A stretch of 64,000 bases of DNA from Halalkalibacter akibai JCM 9157 (GCF_000513135.1 NZ_BAUV01000002.1:1-64000); one strand, 5' to 3'; shown: positions 53,438 to 64,000, counted from the first letter of the stretch. A program made the numbers and translations. Notes: generated by a model not told the origin, from the sequence alone.

Positions 53438-53470
53438 AAACCGCAGGATTCTTCCTGCGGTTTTGGTTTT
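53438..53470 (+). terminator. Terminator of lepA
   Basis: AACCGCAGGA and TCCTGCGGTT form a perfect ten-pair stem with a four-base loop, followed by ttggttttt. Confidence 0.8.
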
Positions 53471-53537
53471 TTAATCATAGGGAAAGACTAACAAGAAATA
53501 GTAAGTGAGTCCTGTTTTCTTGAAGGGAGACATTTTT

Positions 53538-54683
53538 ATGGTACGAGCAGCTTATATACATATTCCATTTTGTGAACATATTTGTCATTATTGTGATTTT
53601 AATAAAGTATTTTTGAAAAATCAGCCTGTAGATCAATACATCAACTCGCTACTTTTAGAAATAGATAGAATGATGCAATTGCGATCAAACAGTGCACTGA
53701 AAACAATTTACATTGGTGGAGGAACACCAACCGCTCTGACGGCGGAGCAACTTGATGTGTTACTAAAGGGAATAAAATCAATAATTGATATAGGAAAATT
53801 AGATGAATATACGATTGAGGTAAACCCAGATAGTATTGAAGAAGATAAATTGCTAGTGTTAAAAACACACGGCATCAATCGGTTAAGTATGGGTGTTCAG
53901 ACATTTGACGAAGGATTGTTGAAAGAGATTGGAAGAACGCATTCAGCAAGAAGTATTAAGGACGCAGTTAAAAGAAGTAGAGAAGCTGGGTTTACTAATA
54001 TTTCACTTGATTTAATGTTCGGTCTACCTGGACAATCCCCGAGTGACTTTAAGAAAAGTTTACTTGAGGCGATTCAGTTAGACGTTGACCACATTTCTGC
54101 CTATTCTTTGAAAGTTGAAGAAAAAACAGTGTTTTACAATCGGCAACGCAAAGGGAAATTAACACTTCCTCCTGAGGAAGATGAAATTAAGATGTACGAG
54201 ATATTAAGAGATGATTTAAAACAAGCTGGTTTTAAGCAATATGAAATTAGCAATTTTGCTAAACCAGGATTTGAAAGCAAACATAATCTAGTTTATTGGA
54301 ACAACGAAGAGTATTTTGGATTTGGCGCTGGTTCTCATGGATATGTTGATGGTGTCCGATATCAAAATCATGGGCCAATTCCTAAGTATTTAAAAGCAAT
54401 TGAAGAAGGAGCAAAGCCTGTTTTACAAGAACATGTTGTGTCAGAGATTGAACGAATTGAAGAAGCGATGTTTATGGGATTACGAAAAAGAGAAGGCGTC
54501 AACCGGAAACAGTTTGAGAAACTGTATAATAGGTCTTTAGAGGAAGCCTTTAGCGAACAGATAGATATGCTTGTAAAAAGAGGCTTATTATGCTCTACGA
54601 AAGATTCTATCTATTTAACGGAAGAAGGTCTACTTCTAAGTAATGAGGTATTCGAGCAATTTATTGCTGTGTTAAGCGAATAA
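53538..54683 (+). CDS. hemW: HemW, radical SAM heme chaperone
   Basis: From the ATG behind gaaggga the protein has 381 residues. The radical SAM cluster motif is FCEHICHYCDF; then TIYIGGGTPTAL and SLDLMFGLPGQSPSDF, and a HemW C-terminal winged part (EEAMFMGLRKREGVN). HemW binds heme and hands it to proteins; it was earlier annotated as a coproporphyrinogen oxidase (HemN). Confidence 0.93.
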   Translation: MVRAAYIHIPFCEHICHYCDFNKVFLKNQPVDQYINSLLLEIDRMMQLRSNSALKTIYIGGGTPTALTAEQLDVLLKGIKSIIDIGKLDEYTIEVNPDSIEEDKLLVLKTHGINRLSMGVQTFDEGLLKEIGRTHSARSIKDAVKRSREAGFTNISLDLMFGLPGQSPSDFKKSLLEAIQLDVDHISAYSLKVEEKTVFYNRQRKGKLTLPPEEDEIKMYEILRDDLKQAGFKQYEISNFAKPGFESKHNLVYWNNEEYFGFGAGSHGYVDGVRYQNHGPIPKYLKAIEEGAKPVLQEHVVSEIERIEEAMFMGLRKREGVNRKQFEKLYNRSLEEAFSEQIDMLVKRGLLCSTKDSIYLTEEGLLLSNEVFEQFIAVLSE

Positions 54684-54688
54684 GGCGA

Positions 54689-54732
54689 AGGACAGACCTG
54701 ACCATAAGGATAAGGTTTGTCCTCTTTTTTTA
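54689..54732 (+). terminator. Terminator of hemW
   Basis: AGGACAGACCT (54689-54699) and AGGTTTGTCCT (54713-54723) pair with one G-T, followed by seven or more T. Confidence 0.8.
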
Positions 54733-54753
54733 TGACAAAAAGGTCTTTATTTA

Positions 54754-54782
54754 TTGACAAACCGCTCCCTTTTTGATAATTT
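54754..54782 (+). promoter_or_regulatory. Sigma-A promoter of the hrcA-dnaK operon
   Basis: TTGACA (54754-54759) and TAATTT (54777-54782) are 17 bases apart, and the CIRCE operator begins 11 bases later. Confidence 0.65.
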
Positions 54783-54792
54783 ATCATTAGAT

Positions 54793-54819
54793 TTAGCACT
54801 CGAACAGAGTGAGTGCTAA
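54793..54819. promoter_or_regulatory. CIRCE operator
   Basis: TTAGCACTC, nine bases, GAGTGCTAA: a perfect CIRCE element, the binding site of HrcA. It lies between promoter and start codon, so HrcA represses the operon until heat shock occupies GroEL. Confidence 0.98.
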
Positions 54820-54835
54820 CAGAGGTGATGAGGGG

Positions 54836-55867
54836 ATGTTAACAGATAGACAATTGTTGATTCTGCATGCCATTGTTGATGATTATATTCGTTCTGCTGA
54901 GCCAGTAGGCTCAAGAAGCATTTCTAAAAGGGAAGACATTACCTTTAGTCCAGCAACAATCAGAAATGATATGGCAGATCTAGAGGAATTAGGTTTTCTA
55001 GAGAAACCACATAGCTCAGCAGGTAGAATACCTTCTCAAAGAGGATATCGCTATTATGTTGACAATCTTCTTATGCCACATCATTTAACAGATGACGAAG
55101 AATCAGGAATTCAATCTATTTTTTCTGAGCGAATTCGTGAAGTGGAAGAAGCGATTCAACACTCAGCTAGAGTGCTTTCAAATATGACTAGTTACGTCTC
55201 ATTAGTTTTAGGGCCAGAAATGTTTGAAGCTACTTTGAGAAGTATACAAATTATTCCACTTTCAAAAGGTTCAGCTATTTTAATTTTAGTAACGAACACA
55301 GGACATGTGGAAAATCAAACGATCTCAGTTCCAGAATCAATTGAGCCAACTGATTTAGAACGAACGGTCAACATTCTGAATGAACGTCTCATGGGGGTTC
55401 CACTCTATAAACTTAGAGAGAAAATGGAAAGTGAAGTTAAAGATGTGCTCAGGTCCCATGTCAGAAATTATGATCACGTTTTGAACATGCTTGGTTCATC
55501 ATTGGAATTAGAAAAAGCAGAGAAAATCTTTTACAGTGGTAAAACGAATATCCTATCTCAACCAGAATTTAGAGATGTTGATAAAGTTCGAATGATCTTA
55601 AATATGCTAGAAGAAGATGAAATGATGCATCAAATTTTAAGATCACCCACAAGTGGGATTCAAGTAAGAATTGGACAAGAAAACAATCTCGAAGCTTTCG
55701 ACTCATGTAGCTTGATTACTGCTTCTTACTCCATTGGAGGCAAGCATATGGGGACGATTGGAATTTTAGGTCCGACTCGAATGGAATACCGAAGAGTTAT
55801 AGGAGTAGTTGATACATTATCAAAGGATTTAACAAAGCTGTTAACAAACTTGTATCAACAAAGGTAG
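54836..55867 (+). CDS. hrcA: Heat-inducible repressor HrcA
   Basis: From the ATG behind gaggtgatgagggg the protein has 343 residues, the same as in B. subtilis. The winged helix MLTDRQLLILHAIVDDYIRS and SFSPATIRNDMADLEELGFL-type helix, a GAF-like domain and the C-terminal dimer part (SIGGKHMGTIGILGPTRMEY) are present. It represses its own operon at CIRCE and needs GroEL for activity. Confidence 0.97.
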   Translation: MLTDRQLLILHAIVDDYIRSAEPVGSRSISKREDITFSPATIRNDMADLEELGFLEKPHSSAGRIPSQRGYRYYVDNLLMPHHLTDDEESGIQSIFSERIREVEEAIQHSARVLSNMTSYVSLVLGPEMFEATLRSIQIIPLSKGSAILILVTNTGHVENQTISVPESIEPTDLERTVNILNERLMGVPLYKLREKMESEVKDVLRSHVRNYDHVLNMLGSSLELEKAEKIFYSGKTNILSQPEFRDVDKVRMILNMLEEDEMMHQILRSPTSGIQVRIGQENNLEAFDSCSLITASYSIGGKHMGTIGILGPTRMEYRRVIGVVDTLSKDLTKLLTNLYQQR

Positions 55868-55879
55868 AAATGGTAATAT

Positions 55880-55913
55880 TGACAATTAGTTGTGGTTTTT
55901 CAACTAATTGTCA
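55880..55913 (+). other. Thirteen-pair hairpin between hrcA and grpE
   Basis: TGACAATTAGTTG (55880-55892) and its perfect complement (55901-55913) close on tggttttt. No T run follows the stem. It may mark a processing or stability site in the mRNA that sets different levels of hrcA and grpE-dnaK. Confidence 0.65.
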
Positions 55914-55955
55914 TGCTACATAGATGATTTTAATTTTACTAGGGGGGTGAATGAG

Positions 55956-56498
55956 TTGACAGAAAAAGAAACACAAACAGTTGAAGAAACTGTAGAGGCT
56001 GTTCAGAATGAGCAGGATATGACTGCAGAAACGGAAGAAGCTGAGGTCATTGATGAAAGATCTGCTGCTGAAGTTGAAATGGCTGAACTAAATGCAAAAA
56101 TTTTACGTATTCAAGCTGATTATGATAATTTCCGTCGTCGTTCTCGTGAAGAAAGAGAAGCGGCTGCGAAATATAGATCTCAACATGTCGTTGAAGCACT
56201 CCTTCCTGTTGTTGATAATTTTGAGCGTGCTCTACTTGTAAAGCCTGAATCTGAAGAAGCTAAATCCCTTTTAAAAGGGATGGAGATGGTTTATCGTCAA
56301 TTTCAAGAAACATTGAAAAATGAAGGTGTTGAAGTCATTGAGACGGTAGGGCAAACGTTTGATCCTCACTTCCATCAAGCTGTTATGCAAGTTGAAGAAG
56401 AAGGGTTTGAGTCTAATCAAATTGTGGAAGAATTACAAAAGGGATATAAGCTAAAGGATCGTATTCTTAGACCTTCTATGGTTAAGGTGAATGCATAA
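55956..56498 (+). CDS. grpE: Nucleotide exchange factor GrpE
   Basis: I start at the TTG behind aggggggtg, giving 180 residues; the ATG five bases earlier reads into a stop. An acidic N-terminal tail leads to a long coiled coil ([20 protein letters not shown]) and the beta domain ([20 protein letters not shown]). GrpE releases ADP from DnaK. Confidence 0.95.
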   Translation: MTEKETQTVEETVEAVQNEQDMTAETEEAEVIDERSAAEVEMAELNAKILRIQADYDNFRRRSREEREAAAKYRSQHVVEALLPVVDNFERALLVKPESEEAKSLLKGMEMVYRQFQETLKNEGVEVIETVGQTFDPHFHQAVMQVEEEGFESNQIVEELQKGYKLKDRILRPSMVKVNA

Positions 56499-56580
56499 TC
56501 CCTACATAGGAATGAGAAAAATCCTTTTTGTTGAATAGATGATAAATAAAGAATGAAAAGTTGAAACGGAGGAAGAAATC

Positions 56581-58422
56581 ATGAGTAAAATCATTGGAAT
56601 TGATTTAGGTACAACGAACTCTTGTGTCGCTGTTATGGAAGGTGGAGAAGCAACGGTTATTCCTAACCCAGAAGGAAATCGTACAACGCCATCAGTTGTA
56701 GCATTTAAAGATGGAGAGCGTCTTGTTGGTGAGGTAGGGAAACGTCAAGCAATCACTAATCCAAACACAGTTATCTCTATTAAACGTCATATGGGGACTA
56801 ATCATAAAGAAACAATCGAGGGAACTGACTACACACCTCAAGAAATTTCTGCGATTATCCTTCAAAAATTAAAAGCTGATGCAGAAGCATATTTAGGTGA
56901 AAAGGTAACAAAAGCAGTTATTACAGTTCCAGCTTATTTTAATGATTCACAACGTCAAGCAACAAAAGATGCTGGTAAAATTGCTGGTCTTGAAGTTGAG
57001 CGTATCGTCAACGAGCCAACGGCTGCAGCTCTTGCATATGGTCTTGAAAAAGAAGAAGATCAAACGATTTTAGTTTACGATCTTGGTGGTGGTACGTTTG
57101 ACGTATCCATTCTTGAACTAGGTGATGGTTTCTTCGAAGTAAAAGCAACATCTGGTGATAACAAGCTTGGTGGAGATGATTTTGACCAAGTAATCATTGA
57201 TTACCTTGTTGAACAATTTAAAAAAGATAACGGTATTGATCTTTCTCAAGATAAAATGGCGATGCAACGTTTAAAAGATGCAGCAGAGAAAGCGAAAAAA
57301 GATTTGTCTGGTGTAACTCAAACTCAAATCTCACTTCCGTTTATCACAGCTGATGCAACTGGTCCTAAACACTTAGAAGTAAGCATGAGTCGTGCGAAAT
57401 TTGAAGAGCTATCTGCTGATTTAGTAGAGCGTACACTTGAACCAACTCGTCGTGCTCTTTCTGATTCAGGTTTATCTGCAAGTGAAATTGACCGTGTTGT
57501 TCTTGTTGGGGGATCTACTCGTATTCCTGCTGTTCAAGAAGCAATTAAGAAATTAACAGGTAAAGATCCTCACAAAGGTGTTAACCCAGATGAAGTTGTT
57601 GCACTTGGAGCGGCAGTACAAGCGGGTGTTTTAACTGGTGATGTTAAAGATGTTGTTCTTCTTGACGTAACGCCACTTTCACTAGGAATTGAGACAATGG
57701 GTGGAGTTTTCACGAAGTTAATTGAAAGAAATACAACAATTCCAACGTCTAAATCACAAGTATTCTCAACTGCTGCTGATAATCAACCATCTGTTGATAT
57801 TCACGTATTACAAGGTGAGCGTGAGATGGCTGCTTACAATAAGACACTAGGTCGTTTCCAATTAACAGAGCTTCCTCCTGCACCACGTGGTGTTCCACAA
57901 ATTGAGGTATCTTTTGACATTGATGCGAACGGTATCGTAAATGTTAAGGCAAAAGATCTTGGAACGAACAAAGAGCAATCTATCACGATTACATCTTCTT
58001 CAGGTCTTTCAGATGAAGAGATCGAAAAAATGGTTAAAGATGCTGAAGCCAATGCCGAAGAAGATAAAAAGCGTCGTGAAGAAGTAGAACTTCGTAACGA
58101 AGCAGATCAACTTGTTTTCCAAACGGAGAAAACACTTAAAGATCTTGGTGAAAATGTTGATCAAGCGGAAAAAGATAAAGCTGATGCTGCAAAAGATAAG
58201 CTAAAAGCAGCAATCGAAGCGGATAACATTGATGAAATCCGTACGGCTAAAGATGAACTACAAGAAATTGTTATGGCTCTAACAACAAAAATGTATGAGC
58301 AAGCAGCTCAAGCGGCGCAGGCAGCACAAGGTGCTGAAGGCGGAGACGCGACTACTGGCAATGCCGATGATAATGTAGTTGATGCTGAATATGAAGAAGT
58401 AAAAGAAGAAGAAAAGAAATAA
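56581..58422 (+). CDS. dnaK: Chaperone DnaK
   Basis: The 613-residue Hsp70 has the ATPase motifs [34 protein letters not shown] and [16 protein letters not shown], the substrate domain ([20 protein letters not shown]) and an acidic C-terminal tail ending [11 protein letters not shown]. cggaggaagaaatc precedes the start. Confidence 0.98.
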   Translation: MSKIIGIDLGTTNSCVAVMEGGEATVIPNPEGNRTTPSVVAFKDGERLVGEVGKRQAITNPNTVISIKRHMGTNHKETIEGTDYTPQEISAIILQKLKADAEAYLGEKVTKAVITVPAYFNDSQRQATKDAGKIAGLEVERIVNEPTAAALAYGLEKEEDQTILVYDLGGGTFDVSILELGDGFFEVKATSGDNKLGGDDFDQVIIDYLVEQFKKDNGIDLSQDKMAMQRLKDAAEKAKKDLSGVTQTQISLPFITADATGPKHLEVSMSRAKFEELSADLVERTLEPTRRALSDSGLSASEIDRVVLVGGSTRIPAVQEAIKKLTGKDPHKGVNPDEVVALGAAVQAGVLTGDVKDVVLLDVTPLSLGIETMGGVFTKLIERNTTIPTSKSQVFSTAADNQPSVDIHVLQGEREMAAYNKTLGRFQLTELPPAPRGVPQIEVSFDIDANGIVNVKAKDLGTNKEQSITITSSSGLSDEEIEKMVKDAEANAEEDKKRREEVELRNEADQLVFQTEKTLKDLGENVDQAEKDKADAAKDKLKAAIEADNIDEIRTAKDELQEIVMALTTKMYEQAAQAAQAAQGAEGGDATTGNADDNVVDAEYEEVKEEEKK

Positions 58423-58441
58423 TTAATAGAAACTGTAGAAT

Positions 58442-58480
58442 AAAGTCAAAGTCAGAGAATGTGACTTTGACTTTTTCTAC
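58442..58480 (+). terminator. Hairpin between dnaK and dnaJ
   Basis: AAAGTCAAAGTCA (58442-58454) and its perfect complement (58462-58474) are followed by a short T run. It is likely a partial terminator, lowering dnaJ expression relative to dnaK. Confidence 0.7.
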
Positions 58481-58584
58481 GATATGCCAAAAGAAGGATA
58501 CTAGATCTGTTAGTCTATATGTTGCAGACCTAGATGAATTGATGATAAGATGAACGTTATGGAACTTAGTCGGGAGTGGATGAC

Positions 58585-59697
58585 ATGAGTAAAAGAGATT
58601 ACTATGAAGTCCTTGGTGTCGATAAGAATGCTTCAGTTGATGAAGTGAAAAAAGCGTACCGTAAATTGGCACGCAAATATCACCCAGATGTCAATAAAGA
58701 AGCTGATGCTACGGATAAATTTAAAGAAGTAAAAGATGCATATGATACGTTAAGTGATCCACAGAAAAAGGCTCACTATGATCAGTTTGGACATACCGAT
58801 CCGAATCAAGGGTTTGGAGGCGGAGCTGGAGACTTTGGTGGAGGCTTCGGTGATATTTTTGATATGTTCTTTGGTGGTGGCGGTAGAAGAAATCCGAATG
58901 CACCTCGTCAAGGAGCTGACCTTCAATATACGATGACACTTGAGTTTAAAGAAGCTGTCTTCGGTAAAGATACAGAAATTGAGATTCCACGTGAAGAAAC
59001 ATGTCAAACATGTACGGGCTCAGGTGCAAAGCCTGGAACAAAGCCAGAAACATGTTCTCACTGCGGTGGTTCAGGTCAACTAAATGTGGAACAAAACACT
59101 CCTTTTGGACGTGTAGTAAATCGTCGTGTTTGTCACCATTGTGATGGAACAGGAAAGTACATTAAGAATAAATGTACAACTTGTGCCGGAAAAGGAAAAG
59201 TTAGAAAACGTAAAAAAATCAGCGTGAAGGTTCCAGCAGGTATTGATCATGGTCAACAACTTCGTGTATCTGGTCAAGGGGAAGCCGGTGTAAATGGAGG
59301 TCCAGCTGGCGATTTATACGTTGTATTTAATGTGAAACCTCATGAGTTCTTTGACCGTGATGGTGATGATATTTACTGTGAAATGCCACTAACTTTTGCT
59401 CAAGTAGCTCTTGGTGATGAAATTGAAGTCCCAACTTTAAATGGAAAAGTTAAACTAAAGATCCCAGCAGGAACACAAACAGGGACAAATTTCCGTTTGC
59501 GCGGCAAAGGAGTTCCCAATGTACATGGACGTGGTCAAGGAGATCAGCATGTGAAAGTTCGTGTAGTAATTCCTAAAAACTTAACTGATAAAGAAAAAGA
59601 TTTGATTCGTGAGTTTTCTCATATGACTGGTGGACAGCCAGATGAACAAAATGATGGGTTCTTCGCAAAAGTGAGACGCGCTTTTAAAGGAGAATAG
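58585..59697 (+). CDS. dnaJ: Chaperone DnaJ
   Basis: From the ATG behind gggagtgg the protein has 370 residues: J domain with HPD in [12 protein letters not shown], Gly/Phe linker ([20 protein letters not shown]), four zinc-binding CxxCxGxG repeats between about 140 and 210, and the client-binding C-terminal domains. DnaJ stimulates DnaK ATPase. Confidence 0.97.
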   Translation: MSKRDYYEVLGVDKNASVDEVKKAYRKLARKYHPDVNKEADATDKFKEVKDAYDTLSDPQKKAHYDQFGHTDPNQGFGGGAGDFGGGFGDIFDMFFGGGGRRNPNAPRQGADLQYTMTLEFKEAVFGKDTEIEIPREETCQTCTGSGAKPGTKPETCSHCGGSGQLNVEQNTPFGRVVNRRVCHHCDGTGKYIKNKCTTCAGKGKVRKRKKISVKVPAGIDHGQQLRVSGQGEAGVNGGPAGDLYVVFNVKPHEFFDRDGDDIYCEMPLTFAQVALGDEIEVPTLNGKVKLKIPAGTQTGTNFRLRGKGVPNVHGRGQGDQHVKVRVVIPKNLTDKEKDLIREFSHMTGGQPDEQNDGFFAKVRRAFKGE

Positions 59698-59725
59698 TAA
59701 TTTAAGGATGGAGTTGGAGATTATG

Positions 59726-60661
59726 ATGAAGTGGTCAGAGTTCAGCATTCATACGACCGAAGAAGCGGTTGAGCCAGTTTGTAATATACTGCATGAGGCT
59801 GGTGCGAGTGGTGTTGTTATAGAAGATCCCAGTGACCTTGTGAGGGAATGGGGCGATAAATTTGGCGAGATCTACCAACTCTCTCCTGACGATTACCCTG
59901 AGGAAGGCGTTATTATTAAAGCATATTTCCCTGTTAATAGCTTTTTAGCAGAAACAATTGATGAGATTAAAGAAACCATTAATGGCTTGCTTCAATATGA
60001 TATTGATTTAGGTCATAATAAAGTTCAGTTAGCTGAGGTCCATGAAGAAGAATGGGCAAATGCATGGAAAAAATATTATAAGCCAGTTAAGGTGTCAAGT
60101 TCGATTACGATTACTCCGACTTGGGAGGAGTATCAACCAAATGAAAATGAAATGGTGATCGAACTTGATCCTGGTATGGCTTTTGGAACAGGTACGCATC
60201 CTACAACGGTTTTATGTATTCAAGCTTTAGACAAGTACGTTAAAGGCGGCGAAGAGGTTGTCGATGTTGGTACAGGTTCTGGGGTGTTAAGTATCGCTGC
60301 GGCAAAGTTAGGTGTGAAAAATGTTTTAGCCTTGGATCTTGATTATGTAGCAGTTGAAAGTGCGGCATTGAATGTTGAGCTAAATCGTGTTCAGGATATC
60401 GTTAAAGTTAAACAAAATAACTTACTAGAAGACGTGAACGGACAATATGACATGGTAGTTGCAAACATTCTTGCAGAAGTCATTATGAGGTTTGTTCAAG
60501 ATGCGGCAGCGGTTCTTAAACCAAATGGTTTATATATAACTTCTGGTATTATTAAGAGGAAGAAACAAGATGTTAAAGAAGCATTAATAGCTGGTGGCTT
60601 CGTCATTGAAGAAGTCGTAGAAATGGATGACTGGGTGGCAATTATTGCTCGTAAAGCGTAG
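59726..60661 (+). CDS. prmA: Ribosomal protein L11 methyltransferase
   Basis: From the second of two adjacent ATGs, six bases after ggag, the protein has 311 residues, as in B. subtilis. [20 protein letters not shown] begins the L11-binding domain; [29 protein letters not shown] and [11 protein letters not shown] form the SAM domain. It follows dnaJ by 28 bases within the heat-shock operon. Confidence 0.95.
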   Translation: MKWSEFSIHTTEEAVEPVCNILHEAGASGVVIEDPSDLVREWGDKFGEIYQLSPDDYPEEGVIIKAYFPVNSFLAETIDEIKETINGLLQYDIDLGHNKVQLAEVHEEEWANAWKKYYKPVKVSSSITITPTWEEYQPNENEMVIELDPGMAFGTGTHPTTVLCIQALDKYVKGGEEVVDVGTGSGVLSIAAAKLGVKNVLALDLDYVAVESAALNVELNRVQDIVKVKQNNLLEDVNGQYDMVVANILAEVIMRFVQDAAAVLKPNGLYITSGIIKRKKQDVKEALIAGGFVIEEVVEMDDWVAIIARKA

Positions 60662-60707
60662 GGAAATCCTTGTTTCGAGCTAACTTTAAAAAGTGAGGAC
60701 GATTATC

Positions 60708-61460
60708 ATGCAGCGTTATTTTGTTGCTAAAGAACAAATGGGTGATCAAGAAGTTAAGATAACAGGTGAGGATGTTAAGCATATCTCACGAGTTATGAGA
60801 ATGAATATAGGTGATCAAATTATTTGTAGCGATAATGATTCACGTACAGTATCTTGTAGAATCTCAAGTATGATGGATCAAGAAATAATAGCAGATATAA
60901 TTGAATCTCTAGCTCCTAATACTGAATTACCTGTAGAAGTAACGATTGCTCAAGGACTTCCTAAAGGGGATAAGTTAGACTTGATTATCCAAAAAGGAAC
61001 AGAGCTTGGAGCCCATACTTTTATTCCATATTCAGCTTCAAGGTCAGTAGTTAAGTGGGACCATAAAAAGGCAGGGAAAAAAGTAGAACGATTAGAAAAG
61101 ATTGCCAAAGAAGCGGCCGAGCAATCTTACAGAGAAAGAATTCCTGTTGTCTTAACCGTGCAAACATTAGCGGAATTAAAGAAACAGATGTCTCAATATG
61201 ACTCGGTTATTCTTGCTTACGAGGAATCGGCCAAAGAAGGCGAAAAATCTCAATTTGCTTCGGCATTAAGCGAGCTAAAAGTTGGTCAAAAAATTATGAT
61301 TATCGTAGGGCCAGAAGGTGGTCTTACAGATGAAGAGGTACGGCAACTATGCAGTGAAGGTGCGGTTGCTAGTGGGTTCGGACCTAGAATATTACGTACA
61401 GAAACGGCTGCCCTTTATGCCCTTTCAGCTATTTCGTACCATTTTGAATTAATGAGGTGA
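60708..61460 (+). CDS. rsmE: 16S rRNA m3U1498 methyltransferase RsmE
   Basis: From the ATG behind gtgagga the protein has 250 residues: a PUA-like N-terminal part (MQRYFVAKEQ) and a SPOUT knot with the family motif KIMIIVGPEGGLTDEEV and GPRILRTETAALYALSA. B. subtilis name yqeU. It ends four bases inside the longer mtaB frame. Confidence 0.95.
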   Translation: MQRYFVAKEQMGDQEVKITGEDVKHISRVMRMNIGDQIICSDNDSRTVSCRISSMMDQEIIADIIESLAPNTELPVEVTIAQGLPKGDKLDLIIQKGTELGAHTFIPYSASRSVVKWDHKKAGKKVERLEKIAKEAAEQSYRERIPVVLTVQTLAELKKQMSQYDSVILAYEESAKEGEKSQFASALSELKVGQKIMIIVGPEGGLTDEEVRQLCSEGAVASGFGPRILRTETAALYALSAISYHFELMR

Positions 61461-61465
61461 AGGTA

Positions 61466-62806
61466 ATGCCTACTGTGGCGTTTCATACATTAGGTTGTAA
61501 GGTGAATCATTATGAGACAGAAGCGATCTGGCAACTGTTTCAAAAAGAAAACTATGAAAAAGTTGATTTTGAATCTACTTCAGATGTTTATGTTATTAAT
61601 ACTTGTACGGTTACCAATACAGGTGATAAAAAAAGCAGACAAGTTATTCGTCGAGCAATTCGGAAAAATCCAGATGCGGTTATATGCGTGACAGGCTGTT
61701 ACGCTCAAACATCACCAGCAGAAGTCATGGCGATTCCTGGAGTTGATATTGTTGTAGGAACACAGGACCGAACCAAAATGCTCGGTTATATTGAGGAATT
61801 CAAGCAAAAACGTGAACCGATTAATGGCGTTGGCAATATTATGAAGTCACGTGTTTATGAAGAGTTGGACGTACCAGCTTTTACTGACCGTACTCGTGCC
61901 TCGTTAAAGATTCAAGAAGGCTGTAATAATTTCTGTACGTTTTGTATTATTCCTTGGGCACGAGGTCTTATGCGCTCACGTGATCCTAAAGAAGTTATCA
62001 AACAAGCGGAACAATTAGTAGCTGCTGGTTATAAGGAAATTGTATTAACAGGGATTCATACGGGTGGATATGGAGAAGACCTAAAAGAATATAGTTTAGC
62101 TCGCTTGTTAAAAGATTTAGAGCAGGTTGAAGGACTTAAGCGTATTCGTATTTCTTCAATTGAAGCAAGTCAGCTTACAGATGAAGTGATTGAAGTAATT
62201 GACCGCTCTGAAAAAGTTGTTCGTCACTTACACATTCCACTTCAATCTGGTTCGAATACGGTCTTAAAACGGATGAGACGCAAATATACGATGGAGTTCT
62301 TTGGTGAGCGATTAGATCGTTTAAAAGAAGTGTTACCTGGCCTTGCCGTTACATCTGATGTGATTGTTGGGTTTCCTGGTGAAACGGAAGAAGAATTTCA
62401 GGAGACATATGATTTCATTGCTAAACATAAATTTAGTGAGTTACATGTTTTCCCTTATTCAAAGCGGACTGGTACACCTGCTGCTCGGATGGAAGATCAG
62501 GTTGCTGAGGAAGTAAAAAATGCACGTGTTCACAGCTTAATAGAGCTATCAAATCAATTAGCAAAAGAGTATGCTTCTAGGTTTGAAGGAGAAGTTCTAG
62601 AAATGATTCCTGAAGAGCAAGATAAAGAGAATCAAGGTGTGTATATTGGATACACGGATAATTATCTAAAAGTAAAAGTACAAGCAACAGAAGATATGAT
62701 AGGAAAATTAGTTAAGGTGAAGATAACAAAAGCTGGTTATCCGTTTAATACTGGAGAGTTCGTACGCATACTTGATGAACCAGTGAAACAAGTTGTAAAT
62801 AGCTAG
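61466..62806 (+). CDS. mtaB: tRNA methylthiotransferase MtaB
   Basis: From the ATG behind gaggtgaagg the protein has 446 residues: UPF0004 domain ([48 protein letters not shown]), radical SAM motif [15 protein letters not shown], and a C-terminal TRAM domain. It makes ms2t6A37 in tRNA. B. subtilis name yqeV. It closes the operon; a terminator follows. Confidence 0.95.
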   Translation: MPTVAFHTLGCKVNHYETEAIWQLFQKENYEKVDFESTSDVYVINTCTVTNTGDKKSRQVIRRAIRKNPDAVICVTGCYAQTSPAEVMAIPGVDIVVGTQDRTKMLGYIEEFKQKREPINGVGNIMKSRVYEELDVPAFTDRTRASLKIQEGCNNFCTFCIIPWARGLMRSRDPKEVIKQAEQLVAAGYKEIVLTGIHTGGYGEDLKEYSLARLLKDLEQVEGLKRIRISSIEASQLTDEVIEVIDRSEKVVRHLHIPLQSGSNTVLKRMRRKYTMEFFGERLDRLKEVLPGLAVTSDVIVGFPGETEEEFQETYDFIAKHKFSELHVFPYSKRTGTPAARMEDQVAEEVKNARVHSLIELSNQLAKEYASRFEGEVLEMIPEEQDKENQGVYIGYTDNYLKVKVQATEDMIGKLVKVKITKAGYPFNTGEFVRILDEPVKQVVNS

Positions 62807-62814
62807 AACAAGAA

Positions 62815-62856
62815 CATCAAAGGCGCTTTTAAAGAGTGCTTTTGGTGTTTTTTTAA
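62815..62856 (+). terminator. Terminator of the dnaK-mtaB operon
   Basis: CATCAAAGGCGCT and AGTGCTTTTGGTG pair imperfectly with G-T pairs, followed by seven T. Confidence 0.65.
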
Positions 62857-62975
62857 CGTGGGTGGATGCTGAACAAGCGATTAGAGCAATAATAAGGATA
62901 AGCTGTATCTTCTTTTATTTTTATGCTAGGATAAATGAGGTACGTACAACGCTACATATGAGAGGATGTAATAAA

Positions 62976-63650
62976 ATGACTAAATCTGTTGCAAATCTTA
63001 TTGATCATACAGCTTTAAAAGCTGATACAACGAAAGAACAAATTTTAACCTTATGTGAAGAAGCGAAACAATATCAATTTGCTTCTGTTTGTGTGAATCC
63101 AACTTGGGTAAAGCTTGCAGCTGAACAACTAAAAGATGTGGATGGAGTAGAGGTTTGTACGGTAATTGGCTTCCCACTTGGAGCGAGCACACCAGAAGTT
63201 AAAGCATTTGAGACAAGTAATGCAATTGAAAATGGCGCAACTGAAGTTGATATGGTGATTAATATCGCGGCACTTAAAGATAAAAATGATGTACTCGTTG
63301 AAAGAGATATTCAAGCAGTAGTTGAGGCAGCAAAAGGGGAAGCATTAACAAAAGTAATCATTGAAACAAGTTTATTAACGGATGAAGAAAAAGTAAGAGC
63401 TTGTGAAATAGCAGTTAAAGTGGGTGCAGACTTTGTCAAAACTTCAACTGGTTTTTCAACAGGAGGAGCAACTGTGGAAGATATCACGTTAATGCGAAAA
63501 ACAGTAGGACCAAATGTTGGGGTAAAAGCATCAGGAGGAGTTCGTGATTTAGAAGGTGCTCGTGCAATGGTAGAGGCAGGTGCAACACGCATTGGAGCAA
63601 GTGCAGGTGTGTCAATCGTAAATGGAGAAACTGTTCAGTCAGACTATTAA
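62976..63650 (+). CDS. deoC: Deoxyribose-phosphate aldolase
   Basis: From the ATG behind gagaggatg the protein has 224 residues, close to B. subtilis Deo[28 protein letters not shown], the Schiff-base Lys in [19 protein letters not shown] and [14 protein letters not shown] are present. It splits deoxyribose 5-phosphate into glyceraldehyde 3-phosphate and acetaldehyde. It is not next to other nucleoside catabolism genes here. Confidence 0.95.
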   Translation: MTKSVANLIDHTALKADTTKEQILTLCEEAKQYQFASVCVNPTWVKLAAEQLKDVDGVEVCTVIGFPLGASTPEVKAFETSNAIENGATEVDMVINIAALKDKNDVLVERDIQAVVEAAKGEALTKVIIETSLLTDEEKVRACEIAVKVGADFVKTSTGFSTGGATVEDITLMRKTVGPNVGVKASGGVRDLEGARAMVEAGATRIGASAGVSIVNGETVQSDY

Positions 63651-63655
63651 AAGGT

Positions 63656-63696
63656 TGTCCCAGATCAAATTTTGATCTGGGACATCTTTTTTTTAC
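63656..63696. terminator. Terminator between deoC and the histidine kinase
   Basis: GTCCCAGATCA and TGATCTGGGAC form a perfect stem, followed by atctttttttt. Confidence 0.85.
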
Positions 63697-63757
63697 GCTT
63701 AAAAAGTAGGGTAGGCTGTAGGAATACGGGTACTGATAGCCTTTCCTTCACTAAATG

Positions 63758-64000
63758 CTAGGGAAGCAGATGGCTAGATTCTTCGTGTTGAACTAATGGA
63801 ATAGTAAGAGTGAAGGTTGTTCCTTCACCTAAGCTACTTTTTACGGATAGATGGCCACGCATTGCCTTAATAATACTGAAAGCAACCATTGTTCCAAGTC
63901 CTGTTCCAGTTGTTTTAGTTGAATAGTAGGGAGTTCCTAACCTTCGAACTTGTTCCTCATTCATCCCTATACCAGTGTCAGAGATTATGATATGTGCCAT
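63758..64000 (-). CDS. Sensor histidine kinase, C-terminal part (runs off the window)
   Basis: The last 80 residues of a kinase ATPase domain are visible: G1 box ISDTGIGMNEEQ, F box TPYYSTKTTGTGLGTM, G2-type SLGEGTTFTLTIPL. The form YYSTK-TTGTGLG is common in Bacillus sporulation kinases such as KinA-E. The N-terminal sensor lies beyond the right edge, so the signal cannot be told. Confidence 0.85.
   Translation of the reverse strand: MAHIIISDTGIGMNEEQVRRLGTPYYSTKTTGTGLGTMVAFSIIKAMRGHLSVKSSLGEGTTFTLTIPLVQHEESSHLLP

Overview
The window looks like chromosome of a low-GC, endospore-forming Bacillaceae, most likely an alkaliphilic or halotolerant Bacillus relative. The sporulation genes (two sigma-K C-terminal halves, sda, gpr, spoIIP, a YjcZ-type protein), the late competence operon and the HrcA/CIRCE heat-shock operon give the family. 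A full seven-gene Mrp Na+/H+ antiporter, a CPA1-type antiporter, an RCK potassium channel and MgtE suggest life under sodium or pH stress. No rRNA, tRNA, CRISPR array or complete insertion sequence was seen.

1-7.3 kb is accessory DNA: decayed genes (an acetyltransferase and a methyltransferase remnant), a lipoprotein, a PadR regulator with a VanZ-like membrane partner, an MFS efflux gene with an apparent leader peptide, a PIN-domain protein, and about eight copies of a short hairpin repeat placed after genes. It ends at a conserved arm fused to the C-terminal half of sigma-K (7290-7652). I read this as the right end of a skin-like element interrupting sigK, whose N-terminal half must lie outside the window.

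7.3-21.7 kb is punctuated by four copies of the sigK 3' end in the same orientation: two intact (7290, 15754) and two decayed (about 19255 and 21543). Between them lie a DUF1538/P-II/CBS/YitT operon, an alpha/beta hydrolase, a K+/H+ antiporter, a small tyrosine recombinase, a PAP2 phosphatase, mgtE behind two tandem M-box riboswitches, and a YibE/F pair. The two intact copies encode the same 120 residues although about 42 codons differ, all synonymously. This is the most unusual signal in the window.

21.9-34.8 kb holds a potassium channel, a histidine kinase, a stress-type dehydrogenase, a DUF2935 protein, HU, divergent pssA and psd (phosphatidylethanolamine synthesis), and mrpABCDEFG on the minus strand.

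35-63.7 kb is conserved core: sda with upstream DnaA boxes, then yqeH-aroE-yhbY-nadD-yqeK-rsfS-cvfB-yqeM (ribosome assembly, NAD and shikimate synthesis), comER opposite comEA-comEB-comEC (DNA uptake), yqzM, holA, rpsT, gpr, spoIIP-yqxA, lepA, hemW, hrcA-grpE-dnaK-dnaJ-prmA-rsmE-mtaB, and deoC. The window ends inside a second histidine kinase. Several short genes (sda, yqzM, the MFS leader peptide) and RNA elements (M-boxes, CIRCE, a nested hairpin after gpr) were found by reading the DNA directly.
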